Assembly: GCA_018831265.1 (NCBI GenBank)
Contig: JAHJCO010000026.1
Location: 62,001 to 126,000, forward strand
Length of the DNA stretch: 64,000 nt
Origin: Actinomycetota bacterium
Lineage (GTDB): Bacteria; Actinomycetota; Geothermincolia; Fen-727; Anoxymicrobiaceae
Reading direction: 5' to 3'
Part shown: positions 17,846 to 27,720 of the stretch, in pieces
Position numbering within the stretch: the first letter of the stretch is position 1
How the letters are laid out: the number at the start of each line of letters is the position of its first letter
Made by a program: the position numbers and the translations under genes
The notes under the pieces: model-generated
The model's database searches: none
What the model was told of the DNA's origin: nothing
The model's input: only the letters and a program-made list of their open reading frames with translations

Positions 17846-19135
17846 TTAATGGGTTGTTTTGGCGCCGTCGCCCATGAATTCCCGATACCGCTCCTTCGCG
17901 TCGCCGGGTAGGCGAACGGTGACCATCATGGTCTCGCCGTCCAGTTCGGTGCGCAGGACGGCGCCGTCCCTGTAGAGTCTCGAGAGCACCTCCCCCCTGC
18001 CCGCCGGCACGCGCAGGGTGAGTACCGTGGCAGCCAGGCTCTCCCCTATCGCGAGCAGCAGCGACCCGATCCCCGCACCCCCGGCCGCCGAAATCGTCAC
18101 CGAGCCCTCGTAGACCCTGAGCAGCCTGTCCAGCTCGCCCCGCTCGACGAGGTCCGTCTTGTTCAGGGCGTTGATACGGCTGATCCCCTCAGCGCCGAGA
18201 TCGCGGAGCACCTCCTCCACCGATCGCACCCGATCCTGAAGCGTCTCGCGCCTGCTCGCGTCGATCACGTGTACGAGCAGGTCGGCGTCCATCACCACCT
18301 CCAGGGTGGACCTGAACGCGGCTACGAGCTCGTGGGGCAGCTTCCTGATGAAGCCGACGGTGTCGGAGATCACGATCGACGGGCCGTCGGCCATGTCGAG
18401 ACGCCGTGACGTGGAGTCCAGCGTGCTGAAGAGCTGGTCCTCCACCACGACCCCGGCTCCCGTCAGGCGGTTAAGCAGGGTGGACTTTCCGCTGTTGGTA
18501 TAGCCGACCAGGCATACACCCGGCAGCCCGGCGCGCTCGCGCCGCTTTCGCTGGGTCGCCCTCACCGCCACCATCTGGGACAGGTCACCCTCGAGCTTGT
18601 GCATGCGCCTGCGGATGCGGCGCCGGTCGACCTCGAGCTTGGTCTCCCCGGGCCCCCTGGTGCCTATCCCGCCACCGAGCCTGGAGAGCTCGACACCCCT
18701 GCCGCGTATGCGCGGGAGGAGGTAGGACAGCTGCGCCAGCTCGACCTGGGTCTTGCCCTCACCGGTGTGCGCGTGCAGGGCGAAGATGTCGAGGATGAGG
18801 GCCGTCCTGTCGACCACGCGGGCGTCGAGCGCGTCCGAGAGGCGATCCTGCTGGGTGACGGTAAGCTCGTTGTCGAAGATGACGAGGTCCGCCTGGGAAG
18901 CCCGGGTGGCCCGGTTCACATCCTCGACCTTGCCCCTGCCCAGCACGGTGGCCGGGTTGTAAGCGTCCAGCTTCTGGGTAACGGTCGCTTCCGGCTCGGC
19001 GCCGGCGGTCCGGGCGAGGGCTTCCAGTTCCTCGAGCGACTCGGCCATCTCCTCGTCGGACGTCCCGGGGAGCTGAACACCGACCAGGACCGCCTTCTCG
19101 CCACCGGCTCTTTCACGTTCCGCAGTGGGTACCAC
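17846..19135 (-). CDS. hflX: GTPase HflX
   Basis: A 429-residue ribosome-associated GTPase thought to rescue stalled ribosomes. The N-terminal HflX domain includes YNPATVLGRGKVEDV (about 58-72), followed by a glycine-rich RLGGGIGTRGPGETKLE linker. The G domain has G1 GYTNSGKS (about 209), G3 DTVGFI (about 257) and G4 NKTD. It begins at GTG eight bases after dapL and is the last gene of the miaA-dapF-dapL-hflX run. Confidence 0.93.
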   Translation of the reverse strand: MVPTAERERAGGEKAVLVGVQLPGTSDEEMAESLEELEALARTAGAEPEATVTQKLDAYNPATVLGRGKVEDVNRATRASQADLVIFDNELTVTQQDRLSDALDARVVDRTALILDIFALHAHTGEGKTQVELAQLSYLLPRIRGRGVELSRLGGGIGTRGPGETKLEVDRRRIRRRMHKLEGDLSQMVAVRATQRKRRERAGLPGVCLVGYTNSGKSTLLNRLTGAGVVVEDQLFSTLDSTSRRLDMADGPSIVISDTVGFIRKLPHELVAAFRSTLEVVMDADLLVHVIDASRRETLQDRVRSVEEVLRDLGAEGISRINALNKTDLVERGELDRLLRVYEGSVTISAAGGAGIGSLLLAIGESLAATVLTLRVPAGRGEVLSRLYRDGAVLRTELDGETMMVTVRLPGDAKERYREFMGDGAKTTH

Positions 19136-19143
19136 CGCCGGGC

Positions 19144-20301
19144 CTAAAAGGCTTCCTTGAGCCTGGCAACGGCCTCACGGATGCGCGCGTCGGGTACGGT
19201 CAGCGAGATCCTCACGTACCCCTCCCCCGAGGGTCCGTAGGCATTACCAGGTGTGAAGAACACCCCGGCGCGGTCCAGCACGAACCGCGAGAATCCGATG
19301 GAGTCGTAGCCCGGTGGCACCGGCATCCAGATGTAGATGCCGCCTCTGGGCGTGGGCACGTCCCAGCCCAGCCCGGAAAGCTCACTCACAAGGAAGTCGC
19401 GCCTGGCGCGGTAGGTCTCGCACATGCTCTGTGAGGTCTCCCGCTCGCCGTCCAGTGCCTGCACCCCGGCGAGCTGGATGGGGTTGAAGATCCCCGAGTC
19501 GATGTTCGTCTTGATGGTACCCAGAGCCTCGATGACCGAGGCGTTGCCACAGGCGAAGCCCACCCGCCAGCCGGTCATGTTGAAGGTCTTGGAGAGCGAG
19601 TGGAACTCGATCCCCACCTCCATGGCGCCCGGCACCTGCAGGAGGCTCGGCGCCCTGAAGCCGTCGTAGGTGATCTCCGAGTATGCGTTGTCGTGGGCGA
19701 GGACGAGGTCGCTCTCCCGCGCGAAATCCACCGCGTGCGCGAAGAACTCGAGGTCCGCCACCGCGCCGGTCGGGTTGTTGGGATAGTTCAGCCAGAGGAT
19801 CTTCGCCTCGCAGATGACGTCGGTCGGGACGCTGTCCAGGTCCGGCAGGAAACCGTGGCGCCTCTCGAGCGGCAGGAAGTGGCTCCTGGCGCCGGCGAGG
19901 ATGGTCCCCATCGCGTACACCGGGTAGCCCGGCTCGGGCACCAGCGCGATGTCGCCCGGATCGAGGACGGCCAGTGCCATGTGCGCGATGCCCTCCTTCG
20001 AGCCCATCAGTGACAGGACCTCTTTCTCGGGGTCCACCGACACGCCGAAGCGGTTCAGCATGAAGCGTGAGGCTGCGACTCGGAACTCGGGCAGGCCGTA
20101 GTAGGACGGATACCCCTGGTTCTCAGGCTTGCGGCTTTCGGCGGCAAGGACCTCGACCACCCTCTCGGGGGTCGGCAGGTCCGGGTCTCCCACCCCGAAG
20201 CTGATCACGTCGACACCGTGCGCCCGCCTCTCGGCGATCTTCCTGTCGATCTCCGCGAACAGGTACGGGGGTACCTCCTCGAGCCTGTGTGAGTGCCTCA
20301 T
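19144..20301 (-). CDS. dapL: LL-diaminopimelate aminotransferase
   Basis: A 385-residue PLP enzyme of aminotransferase fold type I, matching the DapL group: SFGVGDPDLPTP (about 34-45), YPNNPTGAV (about 168) and the PLP lysine in SLSKTFNMTGWR (about 235). DapL converts tetrahydrodipicolinate directly to LL-diaminopimelate. Its start overlaps dapF by four bases (ATGA), which strongly supports the diaminopimelate assignment over a generic aminotransferase. Confidence 0.85.
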   Translation of the reverse strand: MRHSHRLEEVPPYLFAEIDRKIAERRAHGVDVISFGVGDPDLPTPERVVEVLAAESRKPENQGYPSYYGLPEFRVAASRFMLNRFGVSVDPEKEVLSLMGSKEGIAHMALAVLDPGDIALVPEPGYPVYAMGTILAGARSHFLPLERRHGFLPDLDSVPTDVICEAKILWLNYPNNPTGAVADLEFFAHAVDFARESDLVLAHDNAYSEITYDGFRAPSLLQVPGAMEVGIEFHSLSKTFNMTGWRVGFACGNASVIEALGTIKTNIDSGIFNPIQLAGVQALDGERETSQSMCETYRARRDFLVSELSGLGWDVPTPRGGIYIWMPVPPGYDSIGFSRFVLDRAGVFFTPGNAYGPSGEGYVRISLTVPDARIREAVARLKEAF

Positions 20302-21128
20302 CGACCGATCCTTCCCTCGAATACGAACCTGGCGGGCCCCGTCAGGAAGACCCCCTCATCGCGCCACTCCACGAGCAGGTCACCGCCCGGCAGGCAGACC
20401 GTCGCACGCTTCGCCGCCGTTCCCAGCAGGTTCGCGGACACCAGCGCGGCGCACGCGCCCGTGCCGCACGCCATGGTCTCTCCCACCCCGCGCTCCCAGA
20501 CCCTGGCGTGTAACAGGCCGGGGGGCTCGACGGTCACGAACTCGACGTTGGTGCGCTCGGGAAAGAGGGCATGACGCTCGATGAGCGGGCCGACCGTCTC
20601 CACCGGGTAATCGCCCGTGTCGGCGACGAAAAGGACGCAGTGCGGGTTTCCCATCGATATGCAGGTTCCCTCCACGGTGCGATCAGGCAGCTCTATCGGG
20701 ACCCCGATCGCGCGTTCCGAGGGCTCACCCAGCATCGGTACCTCTGAGCGCAGCAGCCCGGGCTCACCCATACCCACCGTGAACAGATCCCCTTCCCCCC
20801 CGCTCGCCGAGTGGGACACGGTCTTCTCTCCCGCCGCCGTCTGGACCGTGACGGAGTCGGACGAGACCGCACCCCGGTCCAGCCCGAAACGGAACAGCGC
20901 GCGGATGCCGTTCCCGCACATCTCAGCCTCGGAGCCGTCGGCGTTGTAGATCACCATCCTCATGTCGGCGGACTCGGAGGGAAGCATCAGTATGACGCCG
21001 TCGGCCCCCACCCCACGCCTTCGGTCGCACAGCGCAGGGACGTCCGAGGGCTCCAGGTCGACGTCGGACGAGATGCCGTCGAGCATGAGAAAATCATTGG
21101 CGGTGGCCTCGTACTTGAAGAACTCCAT
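20298..21128 (-). CDS. dapF: Diaminopimelate epimerase
   Basis: A 276-residue PLP-independent racemase converting LL- to meso-diaminopimelate for lysine and peptidoglycan. Both catalytic cysteines are visible, in MCGNGIRAL (about residue 73) and MACGTGACA (about 222). It lies between miaA and dapL with four-base spacing or overlap, so these genes are translated from one message. Confidence 0.95.
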   Translation of the reverse strand: MEFFKYEATANDFLMLDGISSDVDLEPSDVPALCDRRRGVGADGVILMLPSESADMRMVIYNADGSEAEMCGNGIRALFRFGLDRGAVSSDSVTVQTAAGEKTVSHSASGGEGDLFTVGMGEPGLLRSEVPMLGEPSERAIGVPIELPDRTVEGTCISMGNPHCVLFVADTGDYPVETVGPLIERHALFPERTNVEFVTVEPPGLLHARVWERGVGETMACGTGACAALVSANLLGTAAKRATVCLPGGDLLVEWRDEGVFLTGPARFVFEGRIGR

Positions 21129-21131
21129 CGC

Positions 21132-22106
21132 TCAATTCTCCATATTGTCCCGCATATATTCAAGCACGAGGCCGGCCGCGTCCCTCACGGCCCGTTCGAC
21201 CTCGGCGGAGTCCCGGCCCGCCGTCTCGACCTCGAACCATCGTATGCGCGGGTCGGCACGGAACCAGGTCAGCTGCCGCTTGGCGTAGTTGCACGTCCGC
21301 CTCTTGATCCGCTCCACCGCCTCATCCCGGGACGTAGTGCCCTCGAGGTACTCCAGCAGTTGCCTGTAGCCCAGCGCCTCGCCGGCGGTGGTCCCGACCG
21401 CCAGCCCCTCCTCCTTCAGGCGCCGCGCCTCGTCCTCGAGACCCGACGCGAGCATCTCGTCCACGCGCCTTTCTATTACCCGGTAGAGTGCGCTCCTCTC
21501 CATGTTCAGTCCCGCGACAACCAGCCGGTAGGGTGACTCGTAGTCGGTCCATGCCCGCCGACCGTGCGGAACGGCCCTGCCCGCGCTCGCGGCCTGCAGG
21601 GCCCTGACGACCCTGTGCCTGTTGGCCGGCGGTATGCGCCCCGCCGCGTGGGGGTCCACCGAAGCCAGCAACGAGTGCGCCTCCGCGTCGGAGAGTTCCC
21701 GCAGCGGCCCCTCGTCCTCGAAGGAGGACCCCGCGCCGAACTCCAGGTCGTCGACCACGGCCCTGAAGTACAGACCGCTGCCGCCCACCAGTAGCGGCAG
21801 CCGGCCGCGCGAGCATATGCCCAGTATCGCCGAGTCCGCAAGCGACTTGAAAGCCGCGGCGGAGAAGTTATCTGTCGGGTCGGCCACGTCGAGCAGGTGG
21901 AACGGCACCGAGGCCCGATCGTCCGCGGAGGGCTTGGCGGTGCCGGTGTCCATGCCGCGGTATACCTGCATGGAGTCGACCGAGACGATCTCGGCGCCCA
22001 GCACCGGCGCGATCCGGAGGGCGGCCGCGGTCTTGCCGACCCCCGTAGGCCCGACCAGCGCGAGAAGAGTGGTACCTGGAGCGGGGCGTGTTCCGCTTTC
22101 GGGCAA
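21132..22106 (-). CDS. miaA: tRNA dimethylallyltransferase
   Basis: A 324-residue enzyme transferring a dimethylallyl group to A37 of tRNAs that read UNN codons. Visible are the P-loop VGPTGVGKT (about 17-25), SVDSMQVYRGMDTGTAKP (about 41-58) and VGGSGLYFRAV (about 107-117). The start is TTG with AGGT nearby. Tightly linked to AMMECR1 upstream and dapF downstream. Confidence 0.95.
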   Translation of the reverse strand: MPESGTRPAPGTTLLALVGPTGVGKTAAALRIAPVLGAEIVSVDSMQVYRGMDTGTAKPSADDRASVPFHLLDVADPTDNFSAAAFKSLADSAILGICSRGRLPLLVGGSGLYFRAVVDDLEFGAGSSFEDEGPLRELSDAEAHSLLASVDPHAAGRIPPANRHRVVRALQAASAGRAVPHGRRAWTDYESPYRLVVAGLNMERSALYRVIERRVDEMLASGLEDEARRLKEEGLAVGTTAGEALGYRQLLEYLEGTTSRDEAVERIKRRTCNYAKRQLTWFRADPRIRWFEVETAGRDSAEVERAVRDAAGLVLEYMRDNMEN

Positions 22107-22113
22107 AGCGCAC

Positions 22114-22635
22114 CTACTCGTGACGGGTGACCTTGAAGCGCTGCAGCATGACCGGCTCGCGCGGTCCGATACCCGCCTTCATGCGGGCGATCCTCACCTG
22201 CTCCTCGGCGGTGTCCACCCCTTCGAGGTCGGGAAGCAGGAGCCCCGACCGTCCGCCGGAGCGCACTATGACACCGTAGGTCCGCGGGTCGAGGTGGCTG
22301 ATGTCCGGTATGTCCTCAGGCTCCTCGAGGACGTCCACCGAGTAGGAGAGGTCCTCCAGCTCCGCGGGGCTGACCGGTGGGAAGCGAGGGTCGCGGGTCG
22401 CGCTGGAGATGGCGTTCTCGGCGATCTCCGCGGCCAGGTTGGCATGCGCGGGCATGATGGTCCCTATGCACCCCCGGAGCTCGCCCCTCCTCTTGAGGCA
22501 CACGAACGCCCCCGCACGAGTGCCTGTCAGCTCCTGCGGAAGATCACCGGTATCAGGGGGGCCTTCCCGCCTGACGTAGGCCTCCACGGCCCTGCGCGCC
22601 AGCTTCGCCTGCTCGCTCCTCGGCTCTTCAGCCAT
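22114..22635 (-). CDS. AMMECR1-domain protein
   Basis: A 173-residue protein with the AMMECR1 signature LRGCIGTIMPAH (about residues 58-69) and DPRFPPVSPAELEDL (about 86-100). The family is universal but functionally unclear, and is often encoded with a MEMO/LigB-like protein and a radical SAM enzyme. The LigB-like partner lies directly upstream; the radical SAM partner is absent here. Confidence 0.9.
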   Translation of the reverse strand: MAEEPRSEQAKLARRAVEAYVRREGPPDTGDLPQELTGTRAGAFVCLKRRGELRGCIGTIMPAHANLAAEIAENAISSATRDPRFPPVSPAELEDLSYSVDVLEEPEDIPDISHLDPRTYGVIVRSGGRSGLLLPDLEGVDTAEEQVRIARMKAGIGPREPVMLQRFKVTRHE

Positions 22636-22653
22636 ATCCAGTACCCCGATCTA

Positions 22654-23469
22654 TCATAGGTCCGAGGCGCCCGGAACGACGCGGGCTACCATGTACCCCA
22701 CGCCGAAGGGCCCCTCGTAGGAGAGCACCTCGCTCGTACGTGTGAGCCCGTCCACCGCGCCGGCCATCACGCAGGCGGACCACAGGCAGTCCTCCCCGGC
22801 CAGGTCCAGCAGCCGCCGGTCCACGTCGAAGAGCCGACGGAGGTCTCCGCTCGCGATCACGTCCACCAGCCAGCGGTCGTACTCGCCCGCCCTGGGGTCG
22901 TAGCCGGCTGGCGCGCCCGGGGTAAGCCTGTGCGACAGGTCGCCCGAGGCGGCGAGCGCCACCCTGCGCCCCGTCCTCTCGGCCGCGCCCCGCAGGACCT
23001 TGCCCAGCTCGAAGTGCTCGCGATAGGACATTGACGGCGAGACCGGGATCGAGACCAGGGAGGCCCCCTCGGTCAGGAGGTAATAGAGTGGGACCAGCAG
23101 ACCCCAGTCCCTCTCGCCCGAGGCATTCTCCCCCTGAACTGTTATGCCGCCGCCGGCGGCATCCCGGATTATCGCGTCGATCAGCTCGAAATCGTACTCC
23201 GCCTCTATGGACACGCCCGGTGCCCTGAACCGGGAAAAGCTGCCTTCGAAACGCTCCTCCGTGTTGACCGAGAAGGTGCCCGGCCTGGACGCCCGCAGGT
23301 GGGGCGGCGAGACCACGATGAGGGTATCCGGCGCGAGTCCGTCAAGCTCCCGGGAGAGGCTCCTGAACGAGGAGACGGTGGACTCCACGCGCTCGAGCTC
23401 GCTGCCACCTACCTCGGGCACCAGGATCGGTGCGTGGGGAACGACACAGCAGAGCTGAAGGGAATCCAT
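22654..23469 (-). CDS. LigB/MEMO-like protein (class III extradiol dioxygenase fold)
   Basis: A 271-residue protein with the fold pattern of class III extradiol dioxygenases: CVVPHAPILVPEVGG (residues 8-22), VVSPPHL (about 52-58), LLVPLYYLL (about 124-132) and ALAASGDLSHRL (about 171-182). Histidines that would bind iron are present. In AMMECR1 neighbourhoods such proteins are annotated as MEMO-related with unknown chemistry. It follows the phosphohexomutase by 17 bases. Confidence 0.8.
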   Translation of the reverse strand: MDSLQLCCVVPHAPILVPEVGGSELERVESTVSSFRSLSRELDGLAPDTLIVVSPPHLRASRPGTFSVNTEERFEGSFSRFRAPGVSIEAEYDFELIDAIIRDAAGGGITVQGENASGERDWGLLVPLYYLLTEGASLVSIPVSPSMSYREHFELGKVLRGAAERTGRRVALAASGDLSHRLTPGAPAGYDPRAGEYDRWLVDVIASGDLRRLFDVDRRLLDLAGEDCLWSACVMAGAVDGLTRTSEVLSYEGPFGVGYMVARVVPGASDL

Positions 23470-23486
23470 CGTCCTCTCCGCTTCCG

Positions 23487-24902
23487 CTACTTGCCTTTGA
23501 CTATCTTCAACGCCGCTTTTCGAGCCTTGTCAAAGGACTCCTTGCTGCGGGCTTCCACATATACCCTCACCAGCGGCTCGGTCCCGCTCGCCCGGGCCAG
23601 CATCCAGGAGCCCTCGGCGGTGATGACCTTGACCCCGTCCCGGAGATCGACCTGGACGACCTCCTCGTCCCCCAGGGCGCGCGGCGGCGCCTCCCGGAGC
23701 CTGTCCATCAGGGCGTCGCGCGCCTTCTCGGTGAGGGGGACGTCCATGCGCTCGTCGTAGCACGGCCCCAGTTCCTTGTAGATGTTCGCCAGCAGCTCGG
23801 AGAGGGGCTTCTTGAATCGCGCCGCGATCTCGATGAGGATCAGGCCCGCCACCAGTCCGTCCTTCTCCGGGATGTGACCGGCGATGCTCATCCCGCCGCT
23901 TTCCTCCCCGCCCATTATTATCATCTTGTTGCGCATGAGCTCGCCGATGTACTTGAAGCCGACCGGCGTCTCCAGAACCCGGCATCCGTTGTGCTCCGCG
24001 ATGGTGTCCAGCATGTGGGTAGTGGCGATGGTACGGGCCACCGCCCCTCCGGTCGGCTTGTAGGTCAGCAGGTACCAGAGCATGAGGGTCAGGGCCTCGT
24101 TGGCCGTGAGGTAGACGCCCTTTGAGTCCACCACGCCGAAGCGGTCGGCGTCACCGTCGAGCGCTACCCCGACGTCGGCCTTGTTGTCCACCACGGCCTT
24201 CGCCAGGTCGGACAGGTTCTGCCTGCTGGGGTCGGGCAGCCACCCGCCGAACTCAGGGTCGAGGTGACAGTGCAGCGGCACCACGTACGCGTCCAGGTAG
24301 TGCAGGGTCCTCATGAACACGTTCTGGCCGGCCCCGTACATGGGGTCGAAGAGGACCTTGACCCGCGAACGCTCGACTATCGACTTCTCGACCAGGCTCA
24401 GCAGCTGCTTTATGTACTCCCCCGAGATGTCGAGCTTCTTGACCGGACCGATGCTGCGGTCCTCGGGCGGCTCCGCGCTGCCCTCGTCCACCAGCGTCCC
24501 GATCTCCCACTCGATGTCGTCGGTTATGTCCACCGTCGCCGGGCCCGCGTACCAGGGGATGAACTTGATGCCATTGTATACGGGAGGGTTGTGGCTGGCC
24601 GTGATCATGACGGCCCCGGCGCTTCCTATCTGCCTGACGGCGAACGCAGCCTGCGGCGTCGGGCAGAACGTCTCCATGCGTTGTGCCGCGATGCCGTTGC
24701 GGGCCACGATCTCGGCTACGAGGTCGGCGAACCTCTCGGAGTGCGCCCTGGTGTCAAAGGCGATCACCAGGCCCTTCTGCGCAAGCTCCTTTTCGTAGAG
24801 ATAGTTACAGATGGCCTGGGTGACCAGCTTGACGTTCGTCTCGGTGAAGTCAGTGTCTATGGTGGACCGCCAACCGTCCGTGCCGAAGGTGATATCCGTC
24901 AA
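23487..24902 (-). CDS. Phosphoglucomutase/phosphomannomutase family protein
   Basis: A 471-residue alpha-D-phosphohexomutase. The phosphoserine loop ITASHNPP (about 100), metal-binding loop DGDADRFG (about 248), sugar-binding loop GGEESGGMS (about 331) and phosphate loop ARASGTEPLVRVY (about 440) are all intact, so it should be active. I chose the TTG at 24902 because it lies eight bases after a perfect AGGAGG. It heads the seven-gene leftward run ending in hflX. Substrate (glucose or mannose phosphate) is not clear. Confidence 0.88.
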   Translation of the reverse strand: MTDITFGTDGWRSTIDTDFTETNVKLVTQAICNYLYEKELAQKGLVIAFDTRAHSERFADLVAEIVARNGIAAQRMETFCPTPQAAFAVRQIGSAGAVMITASHNPPVYNGIKFIPWYAGPATVDITDDIEWEIGTLVDEGSAEPPEDRSIGPVKKLDISGEYIKQLLSLVEKSIVERSRVKVLFDPMYGAGQNVFMRTLHYLDAYVVPLHCHLDPEFGGWLPDPSRQNLSDLAKAVVDNKADVGVALDGDADRFGVVDSKGVYLTANEALTLMLWYLLTYKPTGGAVARTIATTHMLDTIAEHNGCRVLETPVGFKYIGELMRNKMIIMGGEESGGMSIAGHIPEKDGLVAGLILIEIAARFKKPLSELLANIYKELGPCYDERMDVPLTEKARDALMDRLREAPPRALGDEEVVQVDLRDGVKVITAEGSWMLARASGTEPLVRVYVEARSKESFDKARKAALKIVKGK

Positions 24903-24983
24903 TTCAGCAACCTCCTGAAAATACCGCCGGGTTAAGAGTATAACATTACATCCGCGAGTCACCGCAGCCAAACGTCGTTGACC

Positions 24984-25177
24984 GTGGGGTCGGACACTTG
25001 TGTGCGCTCAACTCCAGTCTACTTGTCGATTGGAGTCCACGTGCGCAATTGTCCGACGCCACTCCATATCCCAGACTGCAACATCCCAGAGTCAACGCCG
25101 TGGGGTCGGACACTTGCGTTCATTCCATGACTACGACAGGACTCAAGGAGAATATGAACGAAACTGTCCGACGCCAC
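24984..25177. repeat. Hairpin repeat R3, two tandem copies
   Basis: Copies at 24984-25062 and 25100-25177. Each starts GTGGGGTCGGACACTTG and ends with its inverted match TGTCCGACGCCAC (copy 1) or CTGTCCGACGCCAC (copy 2), with different central sequence. They fill the gap between the nucleotidyltransferase and phosphohexomutase genes. Confidence 0.75.
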
Positions 25178-25185
25178 TCTTTGAA

Positions 25186-27705
25186 TCAGCCACGCGGCCC
25201 GGTTATCTCGGCCTCCATACGGTCGAGTATCGCCTGGCAGTCCACCTCTCCGTCGCCCTCGGCGTAGAGGTGCAGGACGGGCTCCTCCGGGTCCGGCAGC
25301 ACGAGGATCCAGCTGCGATCGGAGATGTCTATCCTGACCCCGTCGGTGGTGTCCAGCTGCTCGTCCGCGTGCGCCTCCAGCAGCTCGCGCATGACCGTGC
25401 CCTTGTTCTCCCACGAGGTGTATACGACCCGGCTCTGAAGGTGGAACTCGGGGAGCGCCTCCACGGTAGTCGAGAGGCTCTCGCCGGTCAGTGCCAGGAA
25501 CTCCAGCAGTCTCGCGAAGGTCATCATGGCGTCGTAGGCGGGCATGAAGTCCGGGAAGATGAAACCTCCTCCCCCCCCGCCGGCGAAAACGACCCCCTCC
25601 CGGCGGGCGGCCGCCATCAGTCCCGAACGGTCCGTGCGGGTGCGCACCACCTCGAATCCGCGCGGCGCCGCTATCCTCTCAATCACCGAGGGCTGGTTGA
25701 CCGGGACCGCGATCACCCCCTTCGGCATCAGCCTGCTGACCAGCTCTACCATCAGCACCAGCAGCCGGCTTCCGGAGATGATCTCTCCCCTGTCGTCGGT
25801 GACCGCCAGTCGCTCCGCCCCGCCGTCGAGCAGGAGCCCCATGTGCGCGTTGAAGTTCACGACCACCTCGCCGAGCTTCCTCAGCGAATCGGCGCGCGGC
25901 TGTATGTCGGTGATGAGCCTCTTCTCGTCCGTGTAGGCGTTGAGGCTCAGCACCTCGCACCCCAGCTTCCCCAGGAGGCCCGGCATTATGAGGGAAGCCG
26001 CGCCGTAACCGTAGTCGAACACGACCTTGAAGTTCGCCCCCTGTATCGCCTCGATGCCCAGCCTCTCCTCGAGGGCGCGTGTGTACGCCTCCCTGGCCCT
26101 GGCGGGGAAGTAGATCTCGCCCAGCTCCTCGACGAACCCCCGCCTGAACTCGTTCCGGGAGTAGATGCGCTCGAGGATCCTCTGGGCGTTGGTGTCGATG
26201 TCCTGCCCGTGCTCGTCGAAGAAGTTGATCTCGATCCACTGCCGGTCGCGCTCGCTGGTGCGTGTGTCCACACCACCCTGGTCGCTGTGGCTCTCCACGG
26301 TGAAGCGGTTGACCGGCACGGCGGTCATCTCCAGGTCGCGCACGTGGACGCCGGTGGCGTTGAGCCCGGCCATGAAGGCGCGCTTGAGTATGCGGGCCGC
26401 GCGGGTGCCGTCGCGGCTGGTGACCACCTGGGCGTTGACAGGGAGCATGGAGCCGTAGGCCATTCCGAGCCGCACGGCCTTCTCCGGGGTGATGTCCACG
26501 TTCACCAGCCCGGCCACCCCGCGCTTGCCGAACAGGGAACGCATGCCGCGGGACTCCCATATGATGCTGCTGTTGACGGTAGCGCCGCTGTCCACGGTCT
26601 TGAAGGGGAACACCAGCACGCCCTGGTTGATTATCGCGTTCTCACCGACCAGGCAATCGTCACCGAGCACCGAGCCCTCGTCTACGCGCACCCCGGACTT
26701 CACGTCGCAGTTGTGACCGACCACCGCCCCCCTGATGTGACACGCGGGGCCGATGTAGGTGTTGTCCATCACGATGGAGCGGTGGACGAAGTTGTCGCGC
26801 TTGACCACCACGTTGTTGCCAAGGACCGAGTACTCGCGTATCTTGCTTCCGCCTTCCACCTTGACGTGGTTGCCGATGAGGACCGGACCCGAGAGCGCCA
26901 CGGAGTCGTCGATATCGGAGCCGTCACCGAGCCAGACGTTGTTCTCCAGCCGGTGGCCCGGCACGTTGATGTCGACCTGTCCCTCCAGGACGTCCCTGTG
27001 CGCCGCCAGGTACTGCTCGTGGTTTCCGACGTCCGTCCAGTAGCCTTCAGCTACGTATCCGAACATGGCGAAGCCGCCCTCCAGCAGCGAGGGGAACAGG
27101 TCCTTCGAGAAATCGAAAGGCCGGTCGTCGGGGATCAAATCCAGGACCTCGGGCTCCATGATGTAGATGCCGGTGTTTATGGTGTCGGAGAACACCTCTC
27201 CCCAGCCGGGCTTCTCCAGGAAGCGTGTGATGCGACCGTCGGCGTCCGTGATGACCAGGCCGAACTCGAGTGGGTTGGGCGCGCTCTTCAGGACGATGGT
27301 CACCATCGCCTCGCGCTCGCGGTGGAACCCGGCCGCGGCGGCCAGGTCGATGTCCGTGACGGCGTCACCGCTGACGACTATGAACCGACGGTCGATGACG
27401 GACCTTGCGTTGCGCACGCTTCCGGCGGTCCCCAGGGGCGTCTCCTCCGTGACGTAGGAGATGTCCATGCCCCAGGTGCTGCCGTCCCCGAAGTAGTTGG
27501 TGATGACCGTGGGAAGGAACTGCAGCGTCGCTATCACGTCGGTAAAACCGTGGCGCTTGAGCAGCTCGACGATGTGCTCCATGATGGGCTTGTTGACCAC
27601 AGGCACCATGGGCTTGGGCCAGTTGCTGGTGAGAGGGCGCAGGCGGGTCCCCTGGCCACCGGCCATGATGACCGCCTGCATATCCGGAGAAACGACTTCT
27701 TCCAT
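25186..27705 (-). CDS. Sugar-nucleotidyltransferase fused to left-handed beta-helix and degenerate phosphomannomutase
   Basis: An 839-residue protein. Residues about 9-240 form a nucleotidyltransferase ([14 protein letters not shown], then [11 protein letters not shown]), like mannose-1-phosphate guanylyltransferase. Residues 250-380 hold hexapeptide left-handed beta-helix repeats. The rest aligns by shape with phosphohexomutases, but the key loops have changed: the ASHNP serine loop reads RTSERDRQ, the DGDxDR metal loop reads DGGAER, and the GEESGG loop reads AGGGGGG. The C-terminal half is therefore probably inactive or regulatory. The fusion layout is known in actinobacteria and cyanobacteria. 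Stands 15 bases after the pgsA-like gene. Confidence 0.85.
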   Translation of the reverse strand: MEEVVSPDMQAVIMAGGQGTRLRPLTSNWPKPMVPVVNKPIMEHIVELLKRHGFTDVIATLQFLPTVITNYFGDGSTWGMDISYVTEETPLGTAGSVRNARSVIDRRFIVVSGDAVTDIDLAAAAGFHREREAMVTIVLKSAPNPLEFGLVITDADGRITRFLEKPGWGEVFSDTINTGIYIMEPEVLDLIPDDRPFDFSKDLFPSLLEGGFAMFGYVAEGYWTDVGNHEQYLAAHRDVLEGQVDINVPGHRLENNVWLGDGSDIDDSVALSGPVLIGNHVKVEGGSKIREYSVLGNNVVVKRDNFVHRSIVMDNTYIGPACHIRGAVVGHNCDVKSGVRVDEGSVLGDDCLVGENAIINQGVLVFPFKTVDSGATVNSSIIWESRGMRSLFGKRGVAGLVNVDITPEKAVRLGMAYGSMLPVNAQVVTSRDGTRAARILKRAFMAGLNATGVHVRDLEMTAVPVNRFTVESHSDQGGVDTRTSERDRQWIEINFFDEHGQDIDTNAQRILERIYSRNEFRRGFVEELGEIYFPARAREAYTRALEERLGIEAIQGANFKVVFDYGYGAASLIMPGLLGKLGCEVLSLNAYTDEKRLITDIQPRADSLRKLGEVVVNFNAHMGLLLDGGAERLAVTDDRGEIISGSRLLVLMVELVSRLMPKGVIAVPVNQPSVIERIAAPRGFEVVRTRTDRSGLMAAARREGVVFAGGGGGGFIFPDFMPAYDAMMTFARLLEFLALTGESLSTTVEALPEFHLQSRVVYTSWENKGTVMRELLEAHADEQLDTTDGVRIDISDRSWILVLPDPEEPVLHLYAEGDGEVDCQAILDRMEAEITGPRG

Positions 27706-27720
27706 GACTGACCGCCGCGG

